DNA from: Marinomonas mediterranea MMB-1
GTDB taxonomy: Bacteria > Pseudomonadota > Gammaproteobacteria > Pseudomonadales > Marinomonadaceae
Direction: 5' to 3'
DNA length: 64,000 bases
Assembly (NCBI RefSeq): GCF_000192865.1
Contig: NC_015276.1
Coordinates: 3,162,001-3,226,000, forward strand
A model generated the notes under the pieces. That model did not search any database and was not told where the DNA came from. It was given only the letters and a program-made list of their open reading frames with translations. The position numbers were made by a program, and so were the translations under genes. Positions 47,058 through 56,061 of this stretch are shown here, piece by piece. Each line of letters begins with the position of its first letter. The first letter of the stretch is position 1.

Positions 47058-48041
47058 ATGTTACCTAAATTTCTAGCCAACAAACGCGCAAGCATCCTAG
47101 CAGCGGCTCTTACAGCGGGTCTAAGCGCAGGTATGACTCAAGCGGCAGTAGACGAAGTTCACTTTCTCATTCCTGGTGGCGCTGGCGGTGGTTGGGATGG
47201 AACCGCGCGCGGGGTGGGTGAAGCCCTCACTAAATCGGGCTTGATTGAAAGCGCGTCTTACGAAAACCTATCTGGCGGTGGTGGCGGTAAAGCCATTGCG
47301 AGCCTAATCGAGAAAGCAGATCAAAGTCACGACACCTTAATGGTGAACTCCACCCCTATCGTTATACGTTCTTTAACGAAAGTATTCCCTCAGTCTTTCC
47401 GTGACCTCACTCCCATCGCAGCAGTAATCGGCGACTATGGCGCATTCGTTGTTCCTACAAACTCCAAATACATGACGTTCCAAGACGTTGTGAATGATTA
47501 CAAAGAAAACCCTCGTTCTGTCGCCATTGCAGGCGGTTCGGCGCGCGGTAGCATGGATCACTTAGTTGCTGCCATGGCATTTAAAGCGGCAGGTGGCGAT
47601 GCACGTAAACTAAAATACGTTGCTTACGACGCGGGTGGTAAAGCAATGGCAGGTATCCTTTCTGGAGATGCACACGTTCTATCGACGGGCTTTAGTGAAG
47701 CCATTGCATTGGCGGAAGCCGGTGAAGTTCGTATTCTAGCGATCACAGGGGAGAATCGTTCGGCAACAGCTCCAGAAGTACCAACACTAAAAGAGTTGGG
47801 TTATAACGCGACATTCGTTAACTGGCGTGGCTTCTTTGCTGCACCAGGGTTGCCAGATGCGCAAGCAGATGAGTACGCTGACACATTAGCCAAAATGTAT
47901 AAAACCGACGAATGGTCTGCAGTTCGTGACCGCAACGGTTGGACCGAAATTTTTCTTCCTCGCGAAAACTTCGTTTCCTTCCTAGAAGCGCAAGAAGTGG
48001 AAGTTGGCAACTTAATGCGTGAACTGGGTTTCCTTAGATAA
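47058..48041 (+). CDS. tctC: Tripartite tricarboxylate transporter substrate-binding protein
   Basis: 327 residues from ATG 47058, with AAGAGGAA upstream. The signal peptide (residues about 1-28, ending near GMTQAA) is followed by the Bug-fold ligand-binding protein: FLIPGGAGGGWDGTAR in the first lobe and IAITGENRSATAPEVPTLKELG near the hinge. Periplasmic receptor for citrate or another carboxylate. First gene of tctCBA. Confidence 0.92.
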   Translation: MLPKFLANKRASILAAALTAGLSAGMTQAAVDEVHFLIPGGAGGGWDGTARGVGEALTKSGLIESASYENLSGGGGGKAIASLIEKADQSHDTLMVNSTPIVIRSLTKVFPQSFRDLTPIAAVIGDYGAFVVPTNSKYMTFQDVVNDYKENPRSVAIAGGSARGSMDHLVAAMAFKAAGGDARKLKYVAYDAGGKAMAGILSGDAHVLSTGFSEAIALAEAGEVRILAITGENRSATAPEVPTLKELGYNATFVNWRGFFAAPGLPDAQADEYADTLAKMYKTDEWSAVRDRNGWTEIFLPRENFVSFLEAQEVEVGNLMRELGFLR

Positions 48042-48150
48042 CAGCCCAACACTTACCTACATTCTATCTGAAGCTTCAAACGCCAGCTGAATTCGTTTGA
48101 AGCTTCACTCTATGTACTTCTTGTACGGTTGACACTCAAAGGTGAACCAA

Positions 48151-48624
48151 ATGGTTATTACTAAAGATCATATTGGCGGACTGGTATTTTTGTGCCTTTC
48201 AGCTGCTTATGGTTTCTATACAGGTGATATTTCAATGTTACCTGGTGACGAATACGAACCTTTTAACGCGCAAACACTGCCTAACATACTTGCGATTATG
48301 GGGATCATTTTATCACTGGCTTTGATCGTGACAGCAAGCCGAAACGCCGAAGACCGTTTATCTCTAAAAGGTTACGACTTCCCCATTATCATTAAACTTT
48401 TGACTCTAGTCGTCCTGTTTAGTTTTGCTTTAGAGTGGGTTGGTTTTTTGATTTCTACTATTTTCTTCCTCGTAGGCGGATACTGGCTACTAGGAGAAAG
48501 ACGACCGAAAACCTTAATCATTGCATCCGTCCCCTTTGCGGTCTTTATTTGGTTTGCCTTGTCTCAGTTGCTTGATATTTATCTCGCTCCAGGGCGTTTA
48601 ATCACAATGCTGTTTGGAGGTTAA
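48151..48624 (+). CDS. tctB: Tripartite tricarboxylate transporter small membrane subunit
   Basis: 157 residues with four predicted transmembrane helices. Start ATG 48151 has AAGGTG seven bases upstream; a GTG three codons earlier is in frame. Low sequence conservation is normal for TctB; identity rests on size, topology and position between tctC and tctA. Confidence 0.88.
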   Translation: MVITKDHIGGLVFLCLSAAYGFYTGDISMLPGDEYEPFNAQTLPNILAIMGIILSLALIVTASRNAEDRLSLKGYDFPIIIKLLTLVVLFSFALEWVGFLISTIFFLVGGYWLLGERRPKTLIIASVPFAVFIWFALSQLLDIYLAPGRLITMLFGG

Positions 48625-48628
48625 GGTT

Positions 48629-50170
48629 ATGTTAGAAGGTATTTTTACAGGACTCGGCACCGCACTCATGCCGTTCAATATTTTAATGGTCGTGGTGGGG
48701 TGTTTTGCCGGTACGTTTATCGGGATGCTTCCTGGACTTGGCCCCATCTCAGCCGTTGCTCTGATGATCCCAATTACCTATGGCCTTGACCCTTCATCTG
48801 GCATCATATTAATGGCAGGAGTATACTATGGTGCGGTATTTGGCGGATCAACCTCTTCTATCTTGATCAATGCTCCCGGCTGTGCCAGCACCGTTGTGAC
48901 CTCTTTTGACGGCTACCCCCTAGCGCAACAAGGTAACGCAGGCAAAGCGTTGGCTCTAGCTGCTTATTGCTCATTCACAGGCGGGACGATTGGCGCCGTT
49001 ATTCTTCTCTTTGCTGCTCCAGCATTAGCAAAAGTATCGCTCAGTTTCCAATCAAGCGACTATTTCGCATTGATGGTATTAGGGCTTACCGCCGTTGCAG
49101 CTTTTTCGGGTAAAGGTCAGGTCATTAAGGCGATGATTATGACCGTATTTGGTCTAATGATCTCTACCGTCGGCATAGATACAATGACAGGCGCACCACG
49201 ATTCACTTTTGGTAGCGTAGACCTACTAGACGGTGTGAGCTTCCTCTTATTAGCGATGGCCACCTTCGCGTTAACCGAGGTCGTCATGTCTGTGATGAAA
49301 CGCCAACATCTTGAGGAAGACCCTGAGATTGACATGGCGGCATTGGGCAGCATGAAGCTAAGCAAAGAAGAGGTGAAAGAAGTTGCTCCGACGGTTGCAC
49401 GATCCTCTGTCTTTGGCTTTATTATCGGCGTTCTTCCCGGTGCTGGCGCGACCATCGCCTCTTTCCTTGCATACGGTATGGAAAGAAACTTCGCTTCTGT
49501 GAAAGAAAAACTGAAGTTTGGCAAAGGCGCTCTTCGTGGTCTAGCGGCTCCGGAAACGGCTAACAATGCGGCGTCAACAGGCTCCTTTGTTCCTTTGCTC
49601 ACCTTAGGTATTCCGGGATCTGGAACCACCGCTATCATGCTTGGAGCCTTAATTGCAGCGGGTGTACAGCCGGGGCCACGCTTATTTGTCGATAATCCAG
49701 ATGTATTCTGGTCTGTTATCATCTCAATGTATTTCGGTAATCTGGTTCTTTTGATTCTGAACCTTCCCTTGATTCCGTATATTTCTCGGTTGCTTGCGAT
49801 TCCGCGCCCAATTCTGATTCCGTTGATTTTGTTCTTCTCAGTAACTGGCGTCTATCTGGTCAGTTTTAACACCTTTGATATCCAAATGATGGTGTTTATC
49901 ACGCTAGTAGCTATTTTCCTTAAGCTACTGGACTTCCCGATGGCCCCTATGCTGTTAGGGTACATTCTTGGAGGGATTTTGGAGCAGAATCTAAGCCGTT
50001 CATTAGTGATGTCCGACGGCAGTTTGTCTTTTATCTGGGAGCGCCCTTTGACACTGACGATAATGATTATCGCCGCCGTTTTATTCGTCATGCCTGTTAT
50101 TACAAAGCTGCTTGAACGCAGAAAAAATAGTGGTATTAAAGCGACAGCTCATCATGGCGAAGGCGGCTAA
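48629..50170 (+). CDS. tctA: Tripartite tricarboxylate transporter large permease subunit
   Basis: 513 residues, about 12 transmembrane helices. Signatures: FIGMLPGLGPISAVALMIPITYGLDP and VYYGAVFGGSTSSILINAPGCAS in the N-terminal half, GVLPGAGATIASFLAYGMER and PETANNAASTGSFVPLLTLGIPGSGTTAIMLGAL in the second. It moves the substrate using the ion gradient. GGAGG is eight to twelve bases upstream and the start is four bases after the tctB stop. Confidence 0.95.
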   Translation: MLEGIFTGLGTALMPFNILMVVVGCFAGTFIGMLPGLGPISAVALMIPITYGLDPSSGIILMAGVYYGAVFGGSTSSILINAPGCASTVVTSFDGYPLAQQGNAGKALALAAYCSFTGGTIGAVILLFAAPALAKVSLSFQSSDYFALMVLGLTAVAAFSGKGQVIKAMIMTVFGLMISTVGIDTMTGAPRFTFGSVDLLDGVSFLLLAMATFALTEVVMSVMKRQHLEEDPEIDMAALGSMKLSKEEVKEVAPTVARSSVFGFIIGVLPGAGATIASFLAYGMERNFASVKEKLKFGKGALRGLAAPETANNAASTGSFVPLLTLGIPGSGTTAIMLGALIAAGVQPGPRLFVDNPDVFWSVIISMYFGNLVLLILNLPLIPYISRLLAIPRPILIPLILFFSVTGVYLVSFNTFDIQMMVFITLVAIFLKLLDFPMAPMLLGYILGGILEQNLSRSLVMSDGSLSFIWERPLTLTIMIIAAVLFVMPVITKLLERRKNSGIKATAHHGEGG

Positions 50171-50210
50171 CAGCGGATAAAAAATAACGAAGCCCCTCTC
50201 TGGTGGAAAG

Positions 50211-50235
50211 ATGCGCTCTTGAAGATGGAGCGCAT
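50211..50235 (+). terminator. Hairpin downstream of tctA
   Basis: Arms ATGCGCTC (50211-50218) and GAGCGCAT (50228-50235). No U-tract follows directly. Confidence 0.4.
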
Positions 50236-50251
50236 TCTCACGACGCTGTTG

Positions 50252-50323
50252 GCTCAAAAAAAGGTATTAGCTCAAAAAAGGGTATTAGCTCAAAAAAGGG
50301 TATTGACTCAAAGAAGGTACTTG
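50252..50323. repeat. Tandem repeat of an 18-bp unit (four copies)
   Basis: Units GCTCAAAAAAAGGTATTA, GCTCAAAAAAGGGTATTA, GCTCAAAAAAGGGTATTG and the diverged ACTCAAAGAAGGTACTTG. In one frame they would encode Gly-Ile-Ser-Ser-Lys-Lys repeats, but no convincing gene is present. Confidence 0.8.
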
Positions 50324-50348
50324 TTCAAATAAGTACCTTCGCCTTTTT
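50313..50348 (+). terminator. Rho-independent terminator after tctCBA
   Basis: Perfect 10-bp arms GAAGGTACTT (50313-50322) and AAGTACCTTC (50331-50340) are followed by GCCTTTTT. The 5' arm overlaps the last 18-bp repeat unit. Confidence 0.7.
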
Positions 50349-50364
50349 AATGAAGGAAACAATC

Positions 50365-50427
50365 CTGTCTCTGATAAGACTGAAGCTCATAAAACTGATT
50401 CGAACCTTCCCTACAAAGTACGTTAAG
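50365..50427. repeat. Degenerate partial copy of the 22778-23128 element
   Basis: It aligns with 22995-23066 with short gaps: both share CTCTGATAAGACTGAAG and ACCTTCCCTA-x-AAAGT and end in CGTTAAG. It covers the segment between the two large inner hairpins only. Confidence 0.7.
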
Positions 50428-50523
50428 TGAATACTTATCTATAATTAAATACTTAATAATTTATTTAACCATACGTTAGGTTCATGATCTTTATCTGTTT
50501 AAACCATTATCAGAGAAGACGCC

Positions 50524-51861
50524 ATGAGTCATATATCTAAGTCTAGATTAACGCAGAAACAATTGGACGCACATTGGATGGCGTACACGGGAAATCGTCA
50601 ATTCAAACAAGACCCACGCCTTATAGAATCCGCTGCGGGGCATTACTACACAGATACAGATGGTCGCAAAATTTTCGATGGTTTATCCGGTTTATGGACA
50701 TGTGGTCTCGGACACAATGTACAACAAATCAACGAAGCGATAACAAAGCAGGTCAATACACTTGATTACTCACCTGCTTTTCAATTCGGTCATGAAAAGT
50801 CCTTTCTATTAGCCGAAAAGATTACCGAGTTTATGCCCCAAGAGCTAAATCGAATTTTCTTTACAGGCTCTGGTTCAGAATCTGTCGATACAGCATTAAA
50901 AGTTGCTCGAGCTTATTGGCGTAAAAAAGGCAAAGGCACGAAAACCAAATTCATAGGTCGCGCAAAAGGCTACCATGGCGCCGGCATTTCCGGCTTTAGT
51001 GTTGGCGGGATCCCAGCGAACCGTACTCTGTATGGTCAAGGTTTAGATTCTTACCACCTTCCACATACTCAAGCGCCAGGCTCTGAATTCTCCAAAGGCA
51101 TGTCTTATATTGGTTCAGAACGAGCTGAGGCACTCCTTGATCTGATAACCATGCATGACGCCTCTAACATTGCAGCCGTAATCGTTGAGCCGATGTCAGG
51201 CTCTGCAGGGGTTATTGTCCCGCCAAAAGGTTATTTAGATCGACTCAGAGAAATCTGCGATCAACATGACATCCTGCTAATCTTTGACGAAGTAATTACC
51301 GCCTTTGGCCGTATGGGAGCTCGCACGGGGTCCGAGGCATTTGGCGTCACGCCCGATATCATCACTATGGCAAAACAGGTCACAAACGGAATCGTCCCAA
51401 TGGGCGCCGTTGCCTTCAAGCAAGAAATTTACGATACCTTTATGGAAACGGGCGGCGCAGAGCATATGCTTGAGCTACCACACGGATACACTTACTCGGC
51501 GCACCCGCTTGCCTGCGCTGCTGGCCTGGCCTCTCTCAACCTGATCCAAACAGAGCAACTTGCCGAACGAGTCAAAGAAATGAGCGGCAATTGGGAGTAT
51601 GCCGTTCACTCACTGCGCGATGCGGATCCAATGGTTACGGATATTAGAAACTATGGCTTCGCAGCAGGTATTACAATCGCGAGCCTAGACGGTGACGCTT
51701 CAAAACGGCCATTCCAGATCGCGATGTCTATGTGGGACAAAGGCTTCTATGTGCGCTACGGTGGCGACACTATTCAGCTCGCTCCTCCTTTTACAGTAGA
51801 GCAATCCGAGATAGACAGTCTAATCAATGCGCTCGCAGAAACATTCAAAGAAGTGAGTTAA
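50524..51861 (+). CDS. bauA: Beta-alanine/omega-amino acid--pyruvate aminotransferase
   Basis: 445 residues, class III PLP aminotransferase. It follows the Pseudomonas BauA pattern closely: DGLSGLWTCGLGHN, FFTGSGSESVDTALKVARAYW, GRAKGYHGAGISGFSVGG, FDEVITAFGRMG and the PLP-binding Lys in MAKQVTNG. It transfers the amino group of beta-alanine or related omega-amino acids to pyruvate. Followed by a good terminator. It is not in an operon with tctCBA, which ends in its own terminator 175 bases upstream. Confidence 0.9.
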   Translation: MSHISKSRLTQKQLDAHWMAYTGNRQFKQDPRLIESAAGHYYTDTDGRKIFDGLSGLWTCGLGHNVQQINEAITKQVNTLDYSPAFQFGHEKSFLLAEKITEFMPQELNRIFFTGSGSESVDTALKVARAYWRKKGKGTKTKFIGRAKGYHGAGISGFSVGGIPANRTLYGQGLDSYHLPHTQAPGSEFSKGMSYIGSERAEALLDLITMHDASNIAAVIVEPMSGSAGVIVPPKGYLDRLREICDQHDILLIFDEVITAFGRMGARTGSEAFGVTPDIITMAKQVTNGIVPMGAVAFKQEIYDTFMETGGAEHMLELPHGYTYSAHPLACAAGLASLNLIQTEQLAERVKEMSGNWEYAVHSLRDADPMVTDIRNYGFAAGITIASLDGDASKRPFQIAMSMWDKGFYVRYGGDTIQLAPPFTVEQSEIDSLINALAETFKEVS

Positions 51862-51882
51862 TCAATTCCTTAATATTTCACT

Positions 51883-51909
51883 AAAAAGGCCCTATTTAGG
51901 GCTTTTTTT
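51883..51909 (+). terminator. Rho-independent terminator after bauA
   Basis: AAAAGGCCCTA pairs with TAGGGCTTTT (one bulged G) and is followed by a T-run. Confidence 0.8.
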
Positions 51910-52012
51910 GTTGAAGGAACAAAAGAATGGAGCGATAATCCACACAAAATACAGGTGAATTTTTGTAAGTTTTTTGCAGAGTTTAGTTTAGATATAGGCA
52001 CTCATTGTGAAC

Positions 52013-52333
52013 ATGAAAAGCGCTTCTTATGTACGATGCTTCTGGGCAGGGAAAATGTTTCTAACAAATGGCCATACAACCAATGTCCATTGCACTCATA
52101 TATCCTCAACACAAGTCGAAATAGAATCTCCGATTGCATTAGAAGGTAGTCGCAAGGTCAAACTTGAATTAAATGCAATGCATGAAGGTAAGCTGGCTCA
52201 GCTTAAAGCGATTTGCGACCCCATATCCGTCGTTTTAAACGAACACGACCTACATTACATTAAACTGTCGTTTCACAACATCAATCAGAAAGATCAAGGC
52301 TTTATAGAAGATTTTGTGCAAGCCCACCAATAA
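52013..52333 (+). CDS. Small hypothetical protein, possibly PilZ-like fold
   Basis: 106 residues from ATG 52013; a GTG two codons earlier is in frame. No signal peptide. The pattern of alternating beta strands (VHCTHISSTQVEIESP, RKVKLELNAMHEGKLAQLKAIC, HDLHYIKLSFHNI) recalls a PilZ-type beta-barrel, but the RxxxR and (D/N)xSxxG ligand motifs of cyclic-di-GMP-binding PilZ domains are missing. Function unknown. It ends before a strong terminator shared with the convergent nucleoside hydrolase gene. Confidence 0.55.
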   Translation: MKSASYVRCFWAGKMFLTNGHTTNVHCTHISSTQVEIESPIALEGSRKVKLELNAMHEGKLAQLKAICDPISVVLNEHDLHYIKLSFHNINQKDQGFIEDFVQAHQ

Positions 52334-52379
52334 ACCTTCTTAGATCAAATAAACCTGTCATTAGACAACCGTTAAATAG

Positions 52380-52407
52380 AAAAGGCCCAGATGATTCTGG
52401 GCCTTTT
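52380..52407. terminator. Bidirectional rho-independent terminator
   Basis: Perfect 12-bp arms AAAAGGCCCAGA and TCTGGGCCTTTT with a 4-base loop, between convergent genes. T-runs are present on both strands. Confidence 0.85.
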
Positions 52408-52484
52408 CTATTCTAATACTAAGACAGCAATACAAGTGGCGCTATATTCGCAGCCAGCAACCGCTATGCCATAGGCACACTCTT

Positions 52485-53429
52485 TTACGCGGTCATTGTC
52501 TCTTCGTATAATTTTAGCAGTCGTTCATCATCCACTTCCATACATACTTGCGTAGAAGGGATACCCTCCCAATGAGGCTCTGGGTATGACAAGCCTTCAG
52601 GTGCAAAAATAGTTTGCCCTAATGCGATGCCTTCACAAGCGACTCGAATCGGTCCACGTTCCAAGGTAAAGAGGCTTGGGTCTAACAAGTATGCAATGGT
52701 CGACGCGTCATGAAAATAGCACCCATCAATAGGGAAACGGTCACTGTAAAACTTAATATAGTGTTGGGCGCAATCATAAAGAAAACCACCTTGCTCTGGC
52801 TGCTTCTCTTTAATTCTCTCTAAAATAGTATTCCCAATAACTACCTGATGCGTTACATCCAAACCGATCATAGTCACCTGCCAAGAGGCCGTAAATACTT
52901 TATCAGCCGCATGAGGATCGTTAATAACATTTGCTTCCGCTACAGGGGATACATTCCCAAACTCATGAGCGGTTCCACCCATTAACACAACCTCATCTAC
53001 AAGGTTTGCAATTTCAGGGTCTAGCTCAAGTGCTTTTGCTAAGTTTCCAAGTGGTGCCAATGCAACGATGGTCACTTCGCCTGGATACTTTCTGACTTGT
53101 TCAACAATGAATTCCGCAGCGGATAATGTCACTGCCTTGCCTTTTGGAGCAGGCCAATCGATATTACCGAAGCCATCAGTACCGTGAACAAAATCAGGAT
53201 GTGGTCGCGGCTCTATCACACTCGGTACGCTAACCCCTTCAGCAACAGGCACATCAACGCCCGCTATTTCCGTCAACCTTAATGCATTATCCGTCGCTAG
53301 AGAAACAGGCACATTACCGAATACCGTAGTAAGACCGAGAACCTCAAGTTCTTTTGCCTGAAACGCGAAGAAGATCGCCATAGCATCATCAACACCAGGA
53401 TCTGTATCTATGATTATTTTACGAGTCAT
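52485..53429 (-). CDS. Inosine-uridine preferring nucleoside hydrolase (Rih family)
   Basis: 314 residues. The calcium-binding signature DTDPGVDDAMAI is at the N-terminus, and NVSPVAEANVINDPHAADKVF carries the other active-site residues with the conserved Asn and His region near HDASTIAYLL. It cleaves ribonucleosides to base and ribose. It lies 21 bases after the ribokinase gene, so the two form a salvage operon. Confidence 0.92.
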   Translation of the reverse strand: MTRKIIIDTDPGVDDAMAIFFAFQAKELEVLGLTTVFGNVPVSLATDNALRLTEIAGVDVPVAEGVSVPSVIEPRPHPDFVHGTDGFGNIDWPAPKGKAVTLSAAEFIVEQVRKYPGEVTIVALAPLGNLAKALELDPEIANLVDEVVLMGGTAHEFGNVSPVAEANVINDPHAADKVFTASWQVTMIGLDVTHQVVIGNTILERIKEKQPEQGGFLYDCAQHYIKFYSDRFPIDGCYFHDASTIAYLLDPSLFTLERGPIRVACEGIALGQTIFAPEGLSYPEPHWEGIPSTQVCMEVDDERLLKLYEETMTA

Positions 53430-53450
53430 GATCGACTTCCTTACAATTAA

Positions 53451-54344
53451 TTATTGCTGATGTGACATAAAGGTTGTCACTTCTTCTAATTCTGGAATCG
53501 CAGCGAGTGCGCCTATGCGAGTCACGCATATTGCTGATGCCGCGCATCCCTGTTTAATCGCATCTTCTATTGACTGACCATTAAATAACGCCGCCATAGA
53601 AAAACCAATAAACGTATCTCCTGCCGCCGTTGTGTCTATAGCATCCACAGAAAATGCAGGTACATAAAGGTCAACACCCTTATCAAAATAACGCACGCCG
53701 TCACTTCCAAGCGTCATTAAGACCGCTAGATCAGGGTAATGCTTGGGCATCGCCTCAACGGCCTCTTCGATAGAGCTTACCGCTACTAAATCCATTGCTT
53801 CGACTTCGTTTACAATGAGTAAATCAATGCTACTAAGAAGCGGCTTGGTCATCTCAACATTCATAGGGGCAGGATTGTAGGCGACTTTTAGCGATTTACT
53901 TTTCGCCTGACGTGCTACGTAATCTACGAGGTTTGTCTCGTTCTGTAGTAGCACCCAATCCCCCTCAGATGTTTTTTTCAAGACCTCGTCAACTTGAGCT
54001 TCGGTTAAACAATGATTTGCACCAGGGTATAAAATAATCGAGTTCTCAGCACTCTTATTAATCTGAATAATAGCGTGACCAGTAGGCATATCCAATTGCG
54101 CTACAAGTGCGGTATCTACGCCTATTTCTTGCAATTGCCTTAGCACTTGTTTATCGACCGTATGCACCGCTCCAACATGCTTTACATCAGCGCCCGCTTT
54201 AGCGAGAGCTGCAGATTGATTTGCCCCTTTACCGCCCAATAAGCACTGGTAGCTTTCCGAGGCCATTGTTTCCCCAGGCCTAACGAAATGATCAACTTGA
54301 TAAACATGATCAAGGTTAATTGAGCCGAAATTGTAGATTGTCAT
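53451..54344 (-). CDS. rbsK: Ribokinase
   Basis: 297 residues, PfkB family. GGKGANQSAALAKAG is the N-terminal signature and DTTAAGDTFIGFSMA holds the catalytic Asp. It phosphorylates ribose to ribose 5-phosphate, so it can use the ribose released by the nucleoside hydrolase encoded downstream. No transporter gene is attached. Confidence 0.92.
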   Translation of the reverse strand: MTIYNFGSINLDHVYQVDHFVRPGETMASESYQCLLGGKGANQSAALAKAGADVKHVGAVHTVDKQVLRQLQEIGVDTALVAQLDMPTGHAIIQINKSAENSIILYPGANHCLTEAQVDEVLKKTSEGDWVLLQNETNLVDYVARQAKSKSLKVAYNPAPMNVEMTKPLLSSIDLLIVNEVEAMDLVAVSSIEEAVEAMPKHYPDLAVLMTLGSDGVRYFDKGVDLYVPAFSVDAIDTTAAGDTFIGFSMAALFNGQSIEDAIKQGCAASAICVTRIGALAAIPELEEVTTFMSHQQ

Positions 54345-54520
54345 TTCATTGTTCCTATACCACTATCATCATACCAACCAGATGCAATGCACTTGCTATC
54401 AGGATAGACATGTTGTTATTTATCACAAATAGTTCGCTATAAAAGCATGTTTTTCGCGATTAGAAAACCCAAAAACAATCCAATCGGTCAAATTAAATAA
54501 ATGTTTGTTCAATATAAACA

Positions 54521-54551
54521 AAAAACGCCCTGCGAATAGCAGAGCGTTTTT
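54521..54551 (-). terminator. Rho-independent terminator after argG
   Basis: AAAAACGC-CC-TGC pairs with GCAGAGCGTTTTT around a short loop. T-runs are present on both strands. Confidence 0.75.
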
Positions 54552-54595
54552 GAAAATCTCAACAGTTAGCATAAAACTAACTGGTTAAAAATCAC

Positions 54596-55831
54596 TTATT
54601 TATCGTCGCGATCAAGGAAGGTACGACCTTTCTGTGCTGCGATACGCATGCGAAGCGCGTTCAACTTGATAAAACCAGCCGCATCTTTTTGATCATATGC
54701 GCCTGCATCGTCTTCAAATGTCGCAACAGCGCTGTCGAATAAGCTGTAAGGAGACTTACGACCAACAACCTCAATGTTACCTTTGTACAATTTAAGACGA
54801 ACTGTACCCGATACAAACTCTTGAGATGCGTCGATAAGAGCTTGAAGCATACGACGCTCTTCTGACCACCAGAAGCCATTGTAAATGACTTTCGCGTAAC
54901 GAGGCATTAGTTCATCTTTAAGGTGCATCGCTTCACGGTCAAGTGTGATTGACTCCATCGCACGGTGCGCGCGAAGCATGATTGTGCCTCCAGGCGTCTC
55001 GTAACAACCACGTGCTTTCATACCTACAAAACGGTTTTCTACGATGTCGATACGACCAATACCGTTTTCTCCACCGATTTTGTTTAGTGTTTCAAGGATA
55101 GTCGCAGGTGACATCTGCTCGCCATTAATAGCAACAGGGTTACCTTGGTCGTAATCAATTTCAATATAAGTGGGTGTATCTGGCGCTTGCTCAGGAGACA
55201 CAGACCAACGCCACATGTCTTCTTCAGACTCAACCCAAGGATCTTCAAGCTGATCGCCTTCAAACGAAATATGCAGAAGGTTAGCATCCATTGAGTAAGG
55301 CGATTTTTTCTTCTTAGTAGAGAAATCAACCGGAATATCATGATCTTCACAGTACTGCATCAATGTCTCGCGGGAAGTCAAATCCCACTCACGCCAAGGA
55401 GCAACTACTTTTACGCCAGGTTTAAGGGCATAGGCACCCAACTCAAAACGAACCTGATCATTGCCTTTACCGGTTGCTCCGTGTGCAATTGCGTCGGCAC
55501 CGGTTTCGTTTGCAATTTCAATCAAACGCTTCGCGATCAATGGACGGGCAATTGATGTACCCAATAGGTATTCACCTTCATAGATCGTATTGGCGCGGAA
55601 CATAGGGAATACGAAATCACGAACAAATTCTTCGCGTAAATCTTCGATGTAGATTTCGTTAACGCCTAACGCTTGAGCTTTCGCGCGAGCAGGCTCTACT
55701 TCTTCTCCCTGACCTAGGTCAGCAGTAAAGGTGACTACTTCACACTGATACTCTTCTTGAAGCCACTTCACAATTACGGAAGTGTCCAGGCCGCCAGAAT
55801 AGGCTAGCACTACCTTCTTCACGTCAGACAT
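54596..55831 (-). CDS. argG: Argininosuccinate synthase
   Basis: 411 residues. The ATP-pyrophosphatase loop VLAYSGGLDTSVIVKWL, the AHGATGKGNDQVRFE block and the ETPGGTIMLRAHRAMESITLD region match the common ASS type. It joins citrulline and aspartate in arginine biosynthesis. GAGGAGA is upstream of the ATG. Monocistronic. Confidence 0.97.
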   Translation of the reverse strand: MSDVKKVVLAYSGGLDTSVIVKWLQEEYQCEVVTFTADLGQGEEVEPARAKAQALGVNEIYIEDLREEFVRDFVFPMFRANTIYEGEYLLGTSIARPLIAKRLIEIANETGADAIAHGATGKGNDQVRFELGAYALKPGVKVVAPWREWDLTSRETLMQYCEDHDIPVDFSTKKKKSPYSMDANLLHISFEGDQLEDPWVESEEDMWRWSVSPEQAPDTPTYIEIDYDQGNPVAINGEQMSPATILETLNKIGGENGIGRIDIVENRFVGMKARGCYETPGGTIMLRAHRAMESITLDREAMHLKDELMPRYAKVIYNGFWWSEERRMLQALIDASQEFVSGTVRLKLYKGNIEVVGRKSPYSLFDSAVATFEDDAGAYDQKDAAGFIKLNALRMRIAAQKGRTFLDRDDK

Positions 55832-56061
55832 TCTCTATATTCTCCTCAGATGAGATTGCGCTCGACATCAAAAAATGACGTCGGATAAGATTAAAATTAA
55901 AGGGGCCTGTAGTTTAATTCTTAGCGGAAGCATTCGCAAGCAAAGTGATTCAATATAACCTTAAAAAGCGGGCAACTTTCTTCCCGATTCTGTGGTTATG
56001 TCCATGCGATTGAAATCAAACGCATGCCCCTACAAAAGCGCTAAAATTTACCTTTTAGTCA

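Noticed and set aside
50203..50430. ORF with Gly-Ile-Ser-Ser-Lys-Lys repeats.
   Set aside because: The repeats come from the 18-bp DNA tandem array, the frame crosses a terminator hairpin, and no ribosome-binding site is present.
54608..54630. GGAAGGTACG in argG as another copy of the dispersed repeat.
   Set aside because: Match limited to about ten bases inside conserved coding sequence; coincidence.
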